Source of the DNA: Vibrio parahaemolyticus
GTDB taxonomy: Bacteria; Pseudomonadota; Gammaproteobacteria; Enterobacterales; Vibrionaceae
Direction: 5' to 3'
DNA: 64,000 nucleotides
Assembly (NCBI RefSeq): GCF_900460535.1
Contig: NZ_UHIL01000001.1
Coordinates: 3,100,001-3,164,000 of the forward strand
Under the pieces are notes generated by a model, which did not search any database, was not told the DNA's origin, and worked only from the letters and a program-made list of their open reading frames with translations. A program made the translations under genes and the position numbers. This document shows, in pieces, positions 1-10,792 of the stretch (its first letter is position 1; each line of letters opens with the position of its first letter).

Positions 1-367
1 GGCCTTTCACGTTGTTCGTGATGTTTACCGCACCAAAGTTCACACCGGTTGTTTGGCCTTGGTTCCAGTTAACCAAACCAAGTGACGCACCTTTCATTTC
101 TTGGTTTACTTTCGCTGCCCCAAAGAACAGACCGAAGTTCACACCCGTAGTACGGTCAGTTTCAGACATACCTAGAACAGAGAAGTCGACGCCTTTTACT
201 TCGTTTACTTGGCCATGTAGTACCGCCAAACGAACACCACCAACAGCAGAGTTTGATGGAGCGTTAGTATGGTCGATCGTTGAAAACATCACAGGGGTGC
301 TGTTCGCAAGAGCAACAGGTGATGCGATAGTGGCTGCAACAGCCAATGACGTCATAAGCTTTTTCAT
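1..367 (-). CDS. LA_2272-like surface-repeat protein, 3' end outside window
   Basis: This partial gene reads leftwards off the window, so only its first 122 codons are seen. It opens MKKLMTSLAVAATIASPVALA, a clear signal peptide with an A-x-A type cleavage site near residue 21. The mature part has the Gly/Asn-rich repeat style TGVNFGLFFGAAK and TGVNFGAVNITNN, typical of the LA_2272-type surface repeat found in Gram-negative envelope proteins. The start ATG is at 365-367 with a good GGAGATA ribosome site at 371-377. The function is unknown; an envelope location is inferred from the signal peptide and repeat. A plus-strand reading frame over the same DNA is only its shadow. Confidence 0.7.
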   Translation of the reverse strand, partial: MKKLMTSLAVAATIASPVALANSTPVMFSTIDHTNAPSNSAVGGVRLAVLHGQVNEVKGVDFSVLGMSETDRTTGVNFGLFFGAAKVNQEMKGASLGLVNWNQGQTTGVNFGAVNITNNVKG

Positions 368-604
368 TTTTATCTCCATGATGGTAAGCAGTAATTTACA
401 ACATAGTGTAATGTTCAGATTTTGCGCTATTCGGACACAAAAAGTGTTAGCAATAGGTCATATTTAACAATCTGACTATCCTAGAAAAAAATTCATCTCA
501 GTTATTTTTCTGTTTTTCCACTGACGCTGCCGGAACGCATCCCTCACAATTCACATCTTCTTTTACCTGCACTGAAAAATGCACAGTGGGCAAACGCCAG
601 ACGC

Positions 605-630
605 AAAAAAGCCGAGGTTCACACCTCGGC
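605..630 (-). terminator. Intrinsic terminator after groEL
   Basis: Arms GCCGAGGT (611-618) and ACCTCGGC (623-630) enclose a 4-nt loop. The A-run at 605-610 gives a U-run on the minus strand. It lies 37 bp past the groEL stop, and a T-run on the other side means it could also act on the plus strand. Confidence 0.85.
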
Positions 631-666
631 TTTTTGTTCTACTCAGCTTGGAATAGCGCGGGATGA

Positions 667-2370
<1,704 letters not shown>

Positions 2371-2387
2371 TTACTCAATGATTGCTA

Positions 2388-2678
2388 TTATTCAACGATC
2401 GCCATGATGTCGTTTTCAGACATGACAAGCACTTCTTTACCGTCGATTTTTTCAGTTTTAGTGCCGTAACCTTCAGCGAAGATAACGGTGTCACCAACTT
2501 TTACGTCTAGCGGTAGTACTGTGCCGTTTTCTAGGATGCGGCCTTTGCCTACAGCTAGAACAACACCGCGAGTTGATTTTTCCGCAGCAGAACCAGTAAG
2601 AACGATGCCACCAGCAGACTTAGATTCAACTTCTTTACGTTCAACGATAACTCGGTCATGTAATGGACGAATGTTCAT
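2388..2678 (-). CDS. groES: Co-chaperonin GroES (Hsp10)
   Basis: Seven-subunit lid of the GroEL folding chamber. The start is the ATG at 2676-2678 ([14 protein letters not shown]), which gives the normal 96 residues. A 19-codon upstream extension of the open frame has no family match and bypasses the AGGAGAG ribosome site at 2686-2692. The mobile-loop region around [15 protein letters not shown] is present. It is the first gene of the groES-groEL operon. Confidence 0.97.
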   Translation of the reverse strand: MNIRPLHDRVIVERKEVESKSAGGIVLTGSAAEKSTRGVVLAVGKGRILENGTVLPLDVKVGDTVIFAEGYGTKTEKIDGKEVLVMSENDIMAIVE

Positions 2679-2744
2679 CGGTCGTCTCTCCTGAAAATTT
2701 CCATGTTTATTTGATAATTGCCCGCGTTGGGGCACGTGATCCCT

Positions 2745-2777
2745 ATATAAGGGGTCAAACGAGTAATCCCAAGGGGG
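2745..2777 (-). promoter_or_regulatory. Sigma32-type heat-shock promoter of groESL
   Basis: On the minus strand the sequence reads CCTTGGGA (-35, RC of 2767-2774), 12-13 bp, then CCCCTTATAT (-10, RC of 2745-2754). The sigma32 consensus is CTTGAA-N13-15-CCCCATNT, so the C-rich -10 and CTTG core both fit. It lies about 70 bp upstream of the groES start. Confidence 0.7.
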
Positions 2778-2898
2778 AGACGTATTTTTTTTGTGACTTA
2801 GTTAAAATAACGAACAGCTAAGCAACGGTTTGCGTGCGAAATGCTCACTCGCCCAGCTTCTCGCTTTCTTGTATCCTTGCAGTTTGCCCACCAGATAG

Positions 2899-4290
2899 AT
2901 GTTCAACATGCTGGAAAAGAACAAGCCAGAAAACCACGCGACAGATAAGCATGGTTTGCTGAGCGCGCCCATTCCCGAAACACTGCGCAAGATGACCGTC
3001 CCCATGACTATGGGCATGATCGCAATTTTGATGTTTAACTTGGTGGATACGTTTTTTATCTCGTTGTTGGGGACGCATGCCCTGGCGGCAATCAGCTACA
3101 CGTTTCCTGTCACCTTTGCGGTTAACTGCATCACGATGGGGATCGGGATGGGGCTATCGACCAACATTGGCCGCTTACTTGGTCAAGGTCATGCTCCACA
3201 AGCGGCGCGATTTACGACTCACGGTTTGCTGTTGGCGGTATTGCTCGTCGCTATCGCTTCTTCTATTGGCTTTGCTACCATTGCGCCACTGTTTCGTTTC
3301 CTTGGCGCGGCCGACGATCTGATTCCACTCATCGAACAATACATGCAGGTGTGGTATCTCACCATTCCACTGTTGGTGATTCCAATGGCGGGCAACAGTG
3401 CGATCCGTGCCACTGGCGACACTAAGACACCCGCTAAGATCATGATGTTGGCCGGTCTGATCAACGGCATGCTCGATCCACTACTGATTTTCGGTTATGG
3501 CCCCTTCCCAGAACTTGGCATTCAGGGCGCTGCTATAGCGAGTGCCTTTAGTTGGCTAGGCGCTTTGTGCGGCTCTTTCTATGTGTTGGTGAAACGCGAA
3601 AAACTGCTCGCACAACCTCAATGGGCCTCATTGAAACAAGATTGGCAACAGACGTTAAAAATTGGCACCCCTGCAGCGCTATCCAATGCGATGAATCCGT
3701 TGTCGGGCGCGATTTTGATGATGCTGCTATCTAGCCACGGCACGGCAGCGGTGGCAGCTTACGGCGCTGCGCAGCGTATTGAGTCGATTCTGATCTTAGT
3801 GTTGATGTCGCTGACCTCCGCACTCACGCCATTTATGGCGCAGAACTTAGGGGCAAAAAATCCTCAGCGCGCTTTCTCTGGTTTGTTTCTCAGCATGCGT
3901 TTTGCTGTGGTGTTCCAAGGGTTTATCTTCTTGATGATGGTGCCATTGAGCATTCCTTTAGCGGCGTTATTTTCACAAGAAGAAACAGTGAAGAATCTAC
4001 TTTGGCACTATCTACTCGTGGTTCCATTTAGCTATGGTTTCCAAGGTATTGTGATGATGTTGGTGAGTGGGCTGAATGCGATGCACAAGCCGCTACGCGC
4101 TTTCCAATGGAGCTTCATGCGTCTGTTCGTGTTTACGTTGCCTGCTGCATGGGTTGGCAGCCAAGTGTACAGCATTGAAGGCTTGTTCATCGGTATTGCG
4201 CTGGGCAACACACTAGGTGGGCTGCTGGGTTACATGTTCGCGTTGCGCGAACGTAAATTGACGCTGATTGAACAAAACAGCGCTTCGTAA
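2899..4290 (+). CDS. MATE-family multidrug efflux pump (VmrA-like)
   Basis: A 463-residue inner-membrane protein with about 12 hydrophobic segments in two related halves, as expected for a Na+- or H+-coupled MATE drug exporter. Conserved features include MTMGMIAILMFNLVDTFFI in TM1, GGLLG near the end, and repeated PMAG/NALSG-like helix motifs (IPMAGNSAIRATGD, GLNAMHKPLRAF). V. parahaemolyticus has an experimentally known MATE pump, VmrA, of similar length; whether this is that gene cannot be settled here. The start is uncertain: ATG 2899 or ATG 2908, neither with a strong ribosome site. It stands alone, convergent with pfkA. Confidence 0.9.
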   Translation: MFNMLEKNKPENHATDKHGLLSAPIPETLRKMTVPMTMGMIAILMFNLVDTFFISLLGTHALAAISYTFPVTFAVNCITMGIGMGLSTNIGRLLGQGHAPQAARFTTHGLLLAVLLVAIASSIGFATIAPLFRFLGAADDLIPLIEQYMQVWYLTIPLLVIPMAGNSAIRATGDTKTPAKIMMLAGLINGMLDPLLIFGYGPFPELGIQGAAIASAFSWLGALCGSFYVLVKREKLLAQPQWASLKQDWQQTLKIGTPAALSNAMNPLSGAILMMLLSSHGTAAVAAYGAAQRIESILILVLMSLTSALTPFMAQNLGAKNPQRAFSGLFLSMRFAVVFQGFIFLMMVPLSIPLAALFSQEETVKNLLWHYLLVVPFSYGFQGIVMMLVSGLNAMHKPLRAFQWSFMRLFVFTLPAAWVGSQVYSIEGLFIGIALGNTLGGLLGYMFALRERKLTLIEQNSAS

Positions 4291-4335
4291 GATTCTACCC
4301 GATACATCAGCTTCCTTTCGCTGATACTCAAATAC

Positions 4336-4366
4336 AAAAAAACCGCGGAAAGCCGCGGTTTTTTTG
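4336..4366. terminator. Bidirectional terminator between the MATE gene and pfkA
   Basis: AACCGCGG (4341-4348) pairs with CCGCGGTT (4353-4360), flanked by an A-run on the left and a T-run on the right. It therefore serves both convergent genes. Confidence 0.9.
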
Positions 4367-4384
4367 TATCTATTTCAAGCTTGC

Positions 4385-5347
4385 TTAGAACAGTTCTTCA
4401 GCAACTTTGTATAAATCGTTACGCACTGGACGCTTCATGTTTTCGATCGCGTCGATGATGTCGTGGTGAACAAGTTGCTCTTTCACGATACCGACACAGC
4501 GACCGCCATGACCTTCAAGCAGTAGGTGAACAGCGTAGTTACCCATGCGAGATGCTAAAACGCGGTCAAATGCAGTTGGACGACCACCACGTTGGATGTG
4601 ACCAAGTACTGTTGCACGAGTTTCACGACCTGTAGCCGCTTCAATGTCACGAGCCAGTTCATTTGCATCCATCATTAGCTCAGTAAGCGCGATGATTGCG
4701 TGTTTCTTACCTTTTGCGATGCCGTCTTGGATGTTGCTGATCAGCTTGTCTTTGTCTAGACCGGTTTCTGGAGTGATGATGTACTCACAACCACCCGCGA
4801 TTGCAGACATCAGAGTTAGGTCACCACAGTGACGGCCCATGATTTCTACAATTGAAATACGTTGGTGAGAAGAAGAAGTATCACGTAGACGGTCGATTGC
4901 ATCGATAACTGTGTTTAGTGCACTTAGGTAGCCCACTGTGTAGTCAGTACCAGCGATATCGTTATCGATTGTGCCTGGAAGACCGATACATGGGTAACCC
5001 ATTTCAGTCAGTTTCTTCGCACCCATGTACGAACCGTCGCCACCGATCACGACTAGCGCATCAATACCATGTTTCTTTAGGTTCTCGATCGCTTTTTCAC
5101 GCACTTCCACTTGTTTAAATTCAGGGAAACGTGCAGAACCTAGGAACGTACCACCTTTGTTGATCACATCTGAAACGCTAGAACGATCTAGCTTCTCGAT
5201 GCGGCCTTCGTATAGGCCTAGGTAGCCGTCGTACACACCGAAAACTTCCAATCCCTCGGATAGTGCTGTACGTACTACGCCGCGTATAGCAGCGTTCATA
5301 CCAGGTGCGTCACCGCCACTTGTTAAAACACCGATCTTCTTAATCAT
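4385..5347 (-). CDS. pfkA: ATP-dependent 6-phosphofructokinase
   Basis: Catalyses fructose 6-phosphate + ATP to fructose 1,6-bisphosphate, the committing step of glycolysis. The 320-residue product matches the bacterial PfkA length. It contains [14 protein letters not shown] (ATP loop), GGDGSYMGA, the catalytic loop [14 protein letters not shown], and the effector-site [14 protein letters not shown]. The ATG at 5345-5347 is chosen because it sits 5 nt from the GAGGG ribosome site. The GTG two codons further upstream would overlap that site. The 284-bp gap to fieF holds its promoter. Confidence 0.98.
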   Translation of the reverse strand: MIKKIGVLTSGGDAPGMNAAIRGVVRTALSEGLEVFGVYDGYLGLYEGRIEKLDRSSVSDVINKGGTFLGSARFPEFKQVEVREKAIENLKKHGIDALVVIGGDGSYMGAKKLTEMGYPCIGLPGTIDNDIAGTDYTVGYLSALNTVIDAIDRLRDTSSSHQRISIVEIMGRHCGDLTLMSAIAGGCEYIITPETGLDKDKLISNIQDGIAKGKKHAIIALTELMMDANELARDIEAATGRETRATVLGHIQRGGRPTAFDRVLASRMGNYAVHLLLEGHGGRCVGIVKEQLVHHDIIDAIENMKRPVRNDLYKVAEELF

Positions 5348-5631
5348 GCTCACCCTCGATCTTTGGCAATCAATTATTTAATTTTCTTTTAGGCCCCTTG
5401 TTACCAAGCAACCTGCATAATCCAGAACTGTGCGTTATGTTACATTTCCTCTACAGGAATACCAATTAAAACGCACTTTTTTATGTAACTTTTCTACTTA
5501 TGTAAGAGTATTACAGTTTCTCTTTGAAACTTTGTTGATTCACATCAGGATCACGAATCTTAATAAGCATTGATGGAAAGATAGTCAATAAGCGCTTGTT
5601 TGTCGTTAAGATCAAAACGTTTTTTCGACTC

Positions 5632-6540
5632 TTACCAATCTTGTGCTTTTTGCTCTTTTTCTGGCCCAAATACCACCGACAATGGATCTTGATGGATCAA
5701 TACATCCGCCTCTGGGAACAATGCCAACAAATTATCTTCCACTTTATCGGCAATATAATGCGCCTCAATTAAACGCAAGTTGTCATCCAACTCCAAATGC
5801 AATTGAATAAAACGTGTTGGACCAGACATACGGGTACGCAACTGATGTACACCCAACACGCCTTTCACGCTCAAACAAGCTTGGTTAATTTGCTCAAGCT
5901 CTTCATCGGGCAGCTTTCTGTCGAGCAACGTTTGAATCGCTTCGCTGACCATTTTGAAGGCGCTGTAAAGAATGAAGATACCAATACCAATCGCGAAGAC
6001 CGCATCCGCTTGCGTTACACCAAAATAGCTGAGCCCAAGCGCGACCATGATCGCCCCGTTCATGTATAAATCCGTTTGGTAGTGCAACGAATCTGCCGCG
6101 ATTGCTTGGCTGCCCGTGATGCGCACCACGCGTTTCTGGAACATGACCAAACCAAACGTCACCATCATCGCAAACAAGGAGACATACACACCCAGCTCCG
6201 GCGCGTTCAGCTCGTGTGGCCTGAAGAAACGATCGATACCGTTTAGGATCAAAAATACCGCAGAGCCGGAGATAAACATCGCCTGTGCCAACGCAGCGAG
6301 AGACTCGGCCTTACCATGCCCAAAAGTGTGTTCTCTGTCGGCTGGTTGCAGCGAATAGCGAACCACCACCAAATTCACCACTGAAGCGGCGATGTCCAGC
6401 ATCGAATCAATAAGCGATGCCAATAGGCTGACCGATCCCGTCACCCACCATGTGATGACTTTTACAATGAGAAGAAGCGTCGCCACTATGGTTGCTGTCC
6501 AAGCTGCCGTCGTGACTAAGCGTGCATATTGCTGTTTCAT
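5632..6540 (-). CDS. fieF: Cation diffusion facilitator FieF (Zn2+/Fe2+ efflux)
   Basis: Proton-coupled inner-membrane exporter of Zn2+ and Fe2+, 302 residues, with six N-terminal membrane helices and a cytoplasmic ferredoxin-like C-terminal dimer domain. Metal-site motifs are visible: [12 protein letters not shown] in TM2, the [10 protein letters not shown] loop, and [13 protein letters not shown] in TM5, all as in E. coli FieF/YiiP. The ATG at 6538-6540 (MKQQYARLV) aligns with E. coli; a TTG two codons upstream is possible. Neighbouring cpxP runs in the same direction but ends in its own terminator. FieF next to the Cpx genes is the same order as in E. coli. Confidence 0.95.
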   Translation of the reverse strand: MKQQYARLVTTAAWTATIVATLLLIVKVITWWVTGSVSLLASLIDSMLDIAASVVNLVVVRYSLQPADREHTFGHGKAESLAALAQAMFISGSAVFLILNGIDRFFRPHELNAPELGVYVSLFAMMVTFGLVMFQKRVVRITGSQAIAADSLHYQTDLYMNGAIMVALGLSYFGVTQADAVFAIGIGIFILYSAFKMVSEAIQTLLDRKLPDEELEQINQACLSVKGVLGVHQLRTRMSGPTRFIQLHLELDDNLRLIEAHYIADKVEDNLLALFPEADVLIHQDPLSVVFGPEKEQKAQDW

Positions 6541-6604
6541 AATCAAAGAGTTAACTCAAACCGTATTTTGAGTATACGTTGAATGCGCGTGAAATCGCCA
6601 GATC

Positions 6605-6631
6605 AAAAAGAGGCAACCTGTGGCTGCCTCT
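6605..6631 (-). terminator. Terminator after cpxP
   Basis: AGAGGCA (6609-6615) and TGCCTCT (6625-6631) form the stem, with an A-run at 6605-6609 giving U residues on the minus strand. Confidence 0.7.
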
Positions 6632-6655
6632 TCATATATATCATCGGATCATGAC

Positions 6656-7168
6656 TTAATTATTGCGGTGTTTTCCCATGCGTTGTTGCATTTGGTCACC
6701 ACATTCTTGCATGCGCTCGTTTTGCAGTTTTACAAATTCAGCTTTTTGCTCTGGAGTCAGCACGCTCAACATTTGGTGTTTTCTCTCCAGCATTTTCACG
6801 CGGTGCTCAGTTTGGCGCTCAACCATCTCTTTCGCTAGAGCTGTGGCTTGCGCTTCATCGAACGTATCCGCTAGCAATAGAGACTGCATTTTCGCGTGAT
6901 GCGCTTGGCGCTCTGCCATGCGTGCTTCGCGGTTTTGTGAATATTTGCCTTTCATTTCCGCACGGTTTGCATCACGGAAAGATTGCAGTTGGTCTTTTTG
7001 TGCATCAGTTAAGTTCAAATCGCGCATGATGCCACGGTCCATACCCATACCACATTCATCACGTGGGCCTTTGTGGTGATCTTTACCGCCAAATGCGAAT
7101 GCACTCGCAGTGCCTAAAGTTAGAGGTAGAACAACAGCAGCTAACACAAGTTTTTTTGCAGATTTCAT
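6656..7168 (-). CDS. cpxP: Periplasmic stress adaptor CpxP
   Basis: Periplasmic inhibitor of the CpxA sensor kinase that titrates away to misfolded protein. The 170-residue precursor starts MKSAKKLVLAAVVLPLTLG and has a signal peptide ending near AFAFG. It carries the two family LTxxQ motifs, LTDAQ and LTPEQ, in a helical, Met/Gln-rich body. It is divergent from cpxRA across 190 bp that hold CpxR boxes, the standard feedback arrangement. The mature N-terminus has a His-rich stretch, GGKDHHKG, as often seen in Spy/CpxP relatives. Confidence 0.93.
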   Translation of the reverse strand: MKSAKKLVLAAVVLPLTLGTASAFAFGGKDHHKGPRDECGMGMDRGIMRDLNLTDAQKDQLQSFRDANRAEMKGKYSQNREARMAERQAHHAKMQSLLLADTFDEAQATALAKEMVERQTEHRVKMLERKHQMLSVLTPEQKAEFVKLQNERMQECGDQMQQRMGKHRNN

Positions 7169-7245
7169 AATTCGATTCCTTACACAAGTGAGTGATTCTT
7201 CTGGGCTGTTTTCACAGCGCTTGAGTATAGAATACGACTCGCTAA

Positions 7246-7281
7246 GTAAAGCGGCGTATAGGGAGCGTAAAGAATCGTAAA
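7246..7281 (+). promoter_or_regulatory. Tandem CpxR boxes between cpxP and cpxR
   Basis: A perfect CpxR box, GTAAA-GAATC-GTAAA, lies at 7267-7281. A second, one-mismatch copy, GTAAA-GCGGC-GTATA, lies at 7246-7260. The copies start 21 bp apart, two helical turns, so bound dimers would lie on the same DNA face. They can serve both divergent promoters. Confidence 0.85.
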
Positions 7282-7358
7282 GAGTGATTTTTGCCCTCTT
7301 CGTCGCACATCAATCCAATGTAATATTAAGTAAACGGTAACTGACCAAAGGTGCCCCG

Positions 7359-8048
7359 ATGGCAAACATTCTTTTAATTGATGACGACATAGAACTGACA
7401 AGCCTATTAAAAGAGGTGCTCAGCTTCGAAGGATTCGAAGTCAGTGAAGCAAACGACGGTGAAGCCGGCCTTGCCGCAATCAACAGCGATATCGACCTCA
7501 TCCTACTGGATGTAATGATGCCAAAATTAAATGGTATGGAAACGCTGAAGCGTCTGCGAGAGAACTGGGAAACCCCCGTGTTGATGTTGACCGCCAAAGG
7601 CGAAGAGATTGATCGAGTGATCGGTTTAGAGCTCGGCGCAGATGACTACTTACCAAAACCTTTCAGTGACCGAGAGCTGCTCGCTCGTATTCGCGCGATT
7701 TTACGTCGCACCAGTAACACGCAGAAAAACGGCAAAAACAGCGATTGTATTGAGTACCAAGAGTTGCGCCTGTATCCGGGCAAACAAGAGGCTTACTGCG
7801 ATCAACAATTGCTGGATCTAACCGCAACCGAGTTCGCGCTGTTGACCCACTTTGTCCAAAACCCAGGACACGTACTCACCAAAGAGACGTTGAGCCTCGA
7901 CGTACTAGGTAAAAGACTGGCGGCCTTTGACCGTGCAATCGATATGCACGTGTCGAACTTACGCAAAAAGCTGCCCGACCAAAGCAATGGCAAACCGCGC
8001 ATCAAAACCCTACGTGGTCGCGGCTATATGCTGCTTGAGGAGGATTAA
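7359..8048 (+). CDS. cpxR: Envelope-stress response regulator CpxR
   Basis: OmpR-family regulator of 229 residues. The receiver domain (about 1-115) has the acidic cluster D8-D10, phospho-acceptor D51 in LLDVMMP and the KPF lysine. It is followed by a winged-helix DNA-binding domain (about 135-225) ending in IKTLRGRGYMLLEED. It activates envelope folding and proteolysis genes when phosphorylated by CpxA. Its stop codon overlaps the cpxA start by one base (TAATG), so the two are translationally coupled. The adjacent CpxR boxes imply autoregulation. Confidence 0.97.
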   Translation: MANILLIDDDIELTSLLKEVLSFEGFEVSEANDGEAGLAAINSDIDLILLDVMMPKLNGMETLKRLRENWETPVLMLTAKGEEIDRVIGLELGADDYLPKPFSDRELLARIRAILRRTSNTQKNGKNSDCIEYQELRLYPGKQEAYCDQQLLDLTATEFALLTHFVQNPGHVLTKETLSLDVLGKRLAAFDRAIDMHVSNLRKKLPDQSNGKPRIKTLRGRGYMLLEED

Positions 8049-9451
8049 TGCGCCTATCACGCATCAAACTGCCAAAGATTAATAGCTTGTATGGACGCAT
8101 CTTTGCCATCTTTTGGTTCACTATGCTGTTGGTATTGATAGCCGTGCTATCACTGCCACATTTGGATCCAAGGAAAGCACGCGACATCCCAGACGAGCAT
8201 TATCAGCGGATCATTGAAACGCGTGATGCCATTCAAAACAAGTACAGCAAAGAAACCGATCTAGGACGCATTTTATTCCGCGTCGAGGGCAACCGCGCAG
8301 GTAAACATGACCCACGACCACGAGTGTTCTTTTCGGATTACAACGGCAACGTCTTAACCACCGATAAGCGCAGCAACTTTCAACTGCGTGCGATGCAAAA
8401 CTTTGTCACCAGTATTGAAGATTACAACAAGCCAAAACAGAGACTTTATGGCCGCTATATGATTGCCGGCCCTGTGCCAATCGTTCTGGCCGACTCTGAA
8501 CTGCTGATGTACGTTGGCTTTAAATGGAACGAGCCACCACCGCTGCTGCTACGTCTCTTCGACCACCCATTCCAGTTACTGTTGGCCGTCATGCTGGTGA
8601 GCACGCCATTACTGCTGTGGCTTGCTTGGGCGCTGAGCCAACCCGCACGCCGCCTTGAAGCCGCCGCACAGCGAGTGGCAAAAGGTGAGTTCGTCATCGA
8701 TCCGAATCTTGAAAAAGGCACCGCAGAATTTCGTCAAGCGGGCAGCAGCTTCAACCAAATGGTCGAAGCGGTGAATCAAATGATTTCAGGTCAGCAGCGT
8801 TTACTGTCGGACATTTCTCACGAATTACGCTCGCCACTCACTCGATTGCGCATGGCCAGTGCATTAGCGACGCGCAAACAGGGTGACAGCCCTGAGTTGG
8901 TTCGCATTGATACCGAAGCGCAGCGCCTTGAGCAGATGATCAGCGAATTGCTTGAGCTCTCGCGCATGCAGGTGAACAGCCACATGACACGCGAGACACA
9001 GCCAATAGAAAGTTTGTGGGAAGAGATCATTAAAGATGCGCAGTTTGAAGCCGAGCAAATGGGTAAAACACTCCGCTATTCAGAGATCCCTGAGCGACAT
9101 ATCTCAGGCAACCCAAAACTGTTGATGAGCGCGGTAGAAAACATCATTCGCAACGCGATTTATTACGGAAAAGATGAAGTGCAGATAGACATTCAAGACA
9201 AGACTGACACACTGACGATTACCGTCGATGACAACGGTGATGGTGTGCCGGATGAAGAGTTAGATGCGATTTTCCGTCCATTCTATCGTGTGTCTACTGC
9301 TCGTGATCGTCACTCTGGCGGCACTGGATTAGGGTTAACCATCACAGAAAGTGCGATTCGTCAGCACAGCGGTACGATAGTCGCGAGCCGCAGCCCACTG
9401 GGAGGTTTGCGCGTCTCCATCACGCTGCCTTTAGTCAAAGTAGGCAAATAA
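8048..9451 (+). CDS. cpxA: Envelope-stress sensor histidine kinase CpxA
   Basis: Inner-membrane kinase of 467 residues. It has TM1 (about 14-34), a periplasmic sensor of about 130 residues, TM2 (about 170-195), a HAMP linker, and a HisKA domain with phospho-acceptor H258 in DISHELRSPLTRLRMA. An ATPase domain follows, with N, G1 and G2 boxes (NIIRNAIYYG, DDNGDGVPDEEL, GGTGLGLTI). It phosphorylates CpxR and is held inactive by CpxP. It is the second gene of the cpxRA operon. Confidence 0.97.
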   Translation: MRLSRIKLPKINSLYGRIFAIFWFTMLLVLIAVLSLPHLDPRKARDIPDEHYQRIIETRDAIQNKYSKETDLGRILFRVEGNRAGKHDPRPRVFFSDYNGNVLTTDKRSNFQLRAMQNFVTSIEDYNKPKQRLYGRYMIAGPVPIVLADSELLMYVGFKWNEPPPLLLRLFDHPFQLLLAVMLVSTPLLLWLAWALSQPARRLEAAAQRVAKGEFVIDPNLEKGTAEFRQAGSSFNQMVEAVNQMISGQQRLLSDISHELRSPLTRLRMASALATRKQGDSPELVRIDTEAQRLEQMISELLELSRMQVNSHMTRETQPIESLWEEIIKDAQFEAEQMGKTLRYSEIPERHISGNPKLLMSAVENIIRNAIYYGKDEVQIDIQDKTDTLTITVDDNGDGVPDEELDAIFRPFYRVSTARDRHSGGTGLGLTITESAIRQHSGTIVASRSPLGGLRVSITLPLVKVGK

Positions 9452-9469
9452 CCCTACAAGATTTCAGTT

Positions 9470-9488
9470 GATAATGATTTTCATTAAC
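9470..9488 (+). promoter_or_regulatory. Fur box upstream of sodA
   Basis: GATAATGATTTTCATTAAC matches the 19-bp Fur consensus (GATAATGATAATCATTATC) at 16 positions. It ends 35 bp before the sodA start, so Fur-Fe2+ should repress sodA when iron is plentiful. Confidence 0.8.
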
Positions 9489-9523
9489 ATTAGAGTAAAT
9501 CCTCCGATTAAGGAGGATTTACT

Positions 9524-10132
9524 ATGTCGCATACATTTCCCGCTCTGCCTTACCCATACGATGCGTTAGAGCCATACATCGACGCAAAAACCATGGAAGT
9601 GCATTACAGCAAACACCACAAAACTTACTTCGATAAATTCGTCACCGCCGTGCAAGGCAGTGAGCTTGAAACACAATCGCTAGACGAAATCTTCGCAGCC
9701 GTTTCGCAACATAGCCCAGCCATTCGCAACAATGGCGGCGGCTACTACAACCACATCCTTTACTGGAATTGCATGTCGCCAGAAGGCGGCGGTGAACCAC
9801 AAGGCGCACTTGCGCAAGCCATCAACGACAAGTTTGGTCACTTCGAAAAGTTCAAAGACGAATTCGCTCAAGCAGCCGTTAATACGTTTGGATCTGGCTT
9901 TGCATGGTTAGTTGTGAAAGATGGCGACATCCACATCACCTCCACCAGCAATCAGGATAACCCGTTAATGGACGTGGCCGATGTACGCGGCGAGCCTATC
10001 CTTGCATTAGATGTGTGGGAGCACGCGTACTACATCAGTTATCAGAACCGTCGACCAGAATACATCGACGCTTGGTGGAATGTGGTGAACTGGCGCGCCG
10101 TCGAAGAGAACTACGCTCGCGCGCTCGTGTAA
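9524..10132 (+). CDS. sodA: Superoxide dismutase, Mn-type (SodA-like)
   Basis: Converts superoxide to O2 and H2O2 in the cytoplasm. The 202-residue chain has the ligand set H27, the His of YYNHILYW, and Asp/His of LDVWEHAYY. Two outer-sphere positions indicate manganese rather than iron: a Gly (NNGGGYYNH) replaces the Fe-type Gln near residue 70, and a Gln is present in TSNQDNPL, where iron enzymes have Ala-Gly. A Fur box precedes the gene, which fits an enzyme made under iron limitation. The WNCMSPEGGGEP stretch resembles FeSOD, so a cambialistic enzyme cannot be excluded. AAGGAGG lies 7 bp upstream. Confidence 0.88.
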   Translation: MSHTFPALPYPYDALEPYIDAKTMEVHYSKHHKTYFDKFVTAVQGSELETQSLDEIFAAVSQHSPAIRNNGGGYYNHILYWNCMSPEGGGEPQGALAQAINDKFGHFEKFKDEFAQAAVNTFGSGFAWLVVKDGDIHITSTSNQDNPLMDVADVRGEPILALDVWEHAYYISYQNRRPEYIDAWWNVVNWRAVEENYARALV

Positions 10133-10243
10133 CCGCTAACGATAAAGGGGGAAGGTTGGTAAGCGCCAAGCCCTCTTTTGTACCCAAGTCGCTGCACTTG
10201 GGTATATACTGCCCCTCTCTTTGACCAACTCTATTTCAATACC

Positions 10244-10723
10244 ATGTTTGATATCGCTTTATACGAACCAGAAATCGCGCCGAATACCGGCAACATCATT
10301 CGACTTTGTGCCAACTGCGGTGCAAACCTGCATTTGATTGAACCGCTGGGTTTCGATCTGGAAGAGAAAAAAGTCCGCCGCGCAGGATTGGATTATCACG
10401 ATTTGGCTCGCGTAACGCGTCATAAGAACTATCAAGCATTCTTGGAATATCTCGATAAAGAAAAGCAAGGCAATTACCGTCTGTTTGCTTGCACCACCAA
10501 AACCACAGGTCACCACGTTGATGCGCAATACCAAGCAGGTGATGTGTTGATGTTTGGTCCTGAAACTCGCGGCCTACCAGCAGAGATCATTGAAGGCTTG
10601 CCAATGGAACAGCGTATTCGCATCCCAATGATGCCAGACGCGCGCAGCCTGAACCTTTCGAATGCCGTTGCGATCATTGCTTTTGAAGCCTGGCGTCAAA
10701 TGGGCTTTGAAGGGGCGTTGTAA
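10244..10723 (+). CDS. trmL: tRNA (cytidine(34)-2'-O)-methyltransferase TrmL
   Basis: SPOUT-class enzyme that 2'-O-methylates the wobble base of tRNA-Leu (CmAA/cmnm5UmAA) using SAM. The 159-residue product begins [22 protein letters not shown] and shows the trefoil-knot motifs [10 protein letters not shown] and [19 protein letters not shown]. The start at 10244 is set by family alignment; the open frame extends 22 codons further upstream without homology. It shares a bidirectional terminator with fxsA. Confidence 0.95.
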   Translation: MFDIALYEPEIAPNTGNIIRLCANCGANLHLIEPLGFDLEEKKVRRAGLDYHDLARVTRHKNYQAFLEYLDKEKQGNYRLFACTTKTTGHHVDAQYQAGDVLMFGPETRGLPAEIIEGLPMEQRIRIPMMPDARSLNLSNAVAIIAFEAWRQMGFEGAL

Positions 10724-10742
10724 GCTCAACAAATTCCAGACA

Positions 10743-10774
10743 CAAAAAAGGGCGCGGAATGCGCCCTTTTTTTT
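10743..10774. terminator. Bidirectional terminator between trmL and fxsA
   Basis: AAGGGCGC (10748-10755) pairs with GCGCCCTT (10761-10768), with an A-run on the left and a T-run on the right. The genes converge on it. Confidence 0.9.
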
Positions 10775-10792
10775 CTTGATTCACTGATTCAA

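Noticed and set aside
12..467. Plus-strand 151-codon frame at the left edge
   Set aside because: It is antisense to the signal-peptide gene that has a good ribosome site on the minus strand.
5348..5353. GTG start two codons upstream for pfkA
   Set aside because: It would overlap the GAGGG ribosome site that serves the ATG at 5347.
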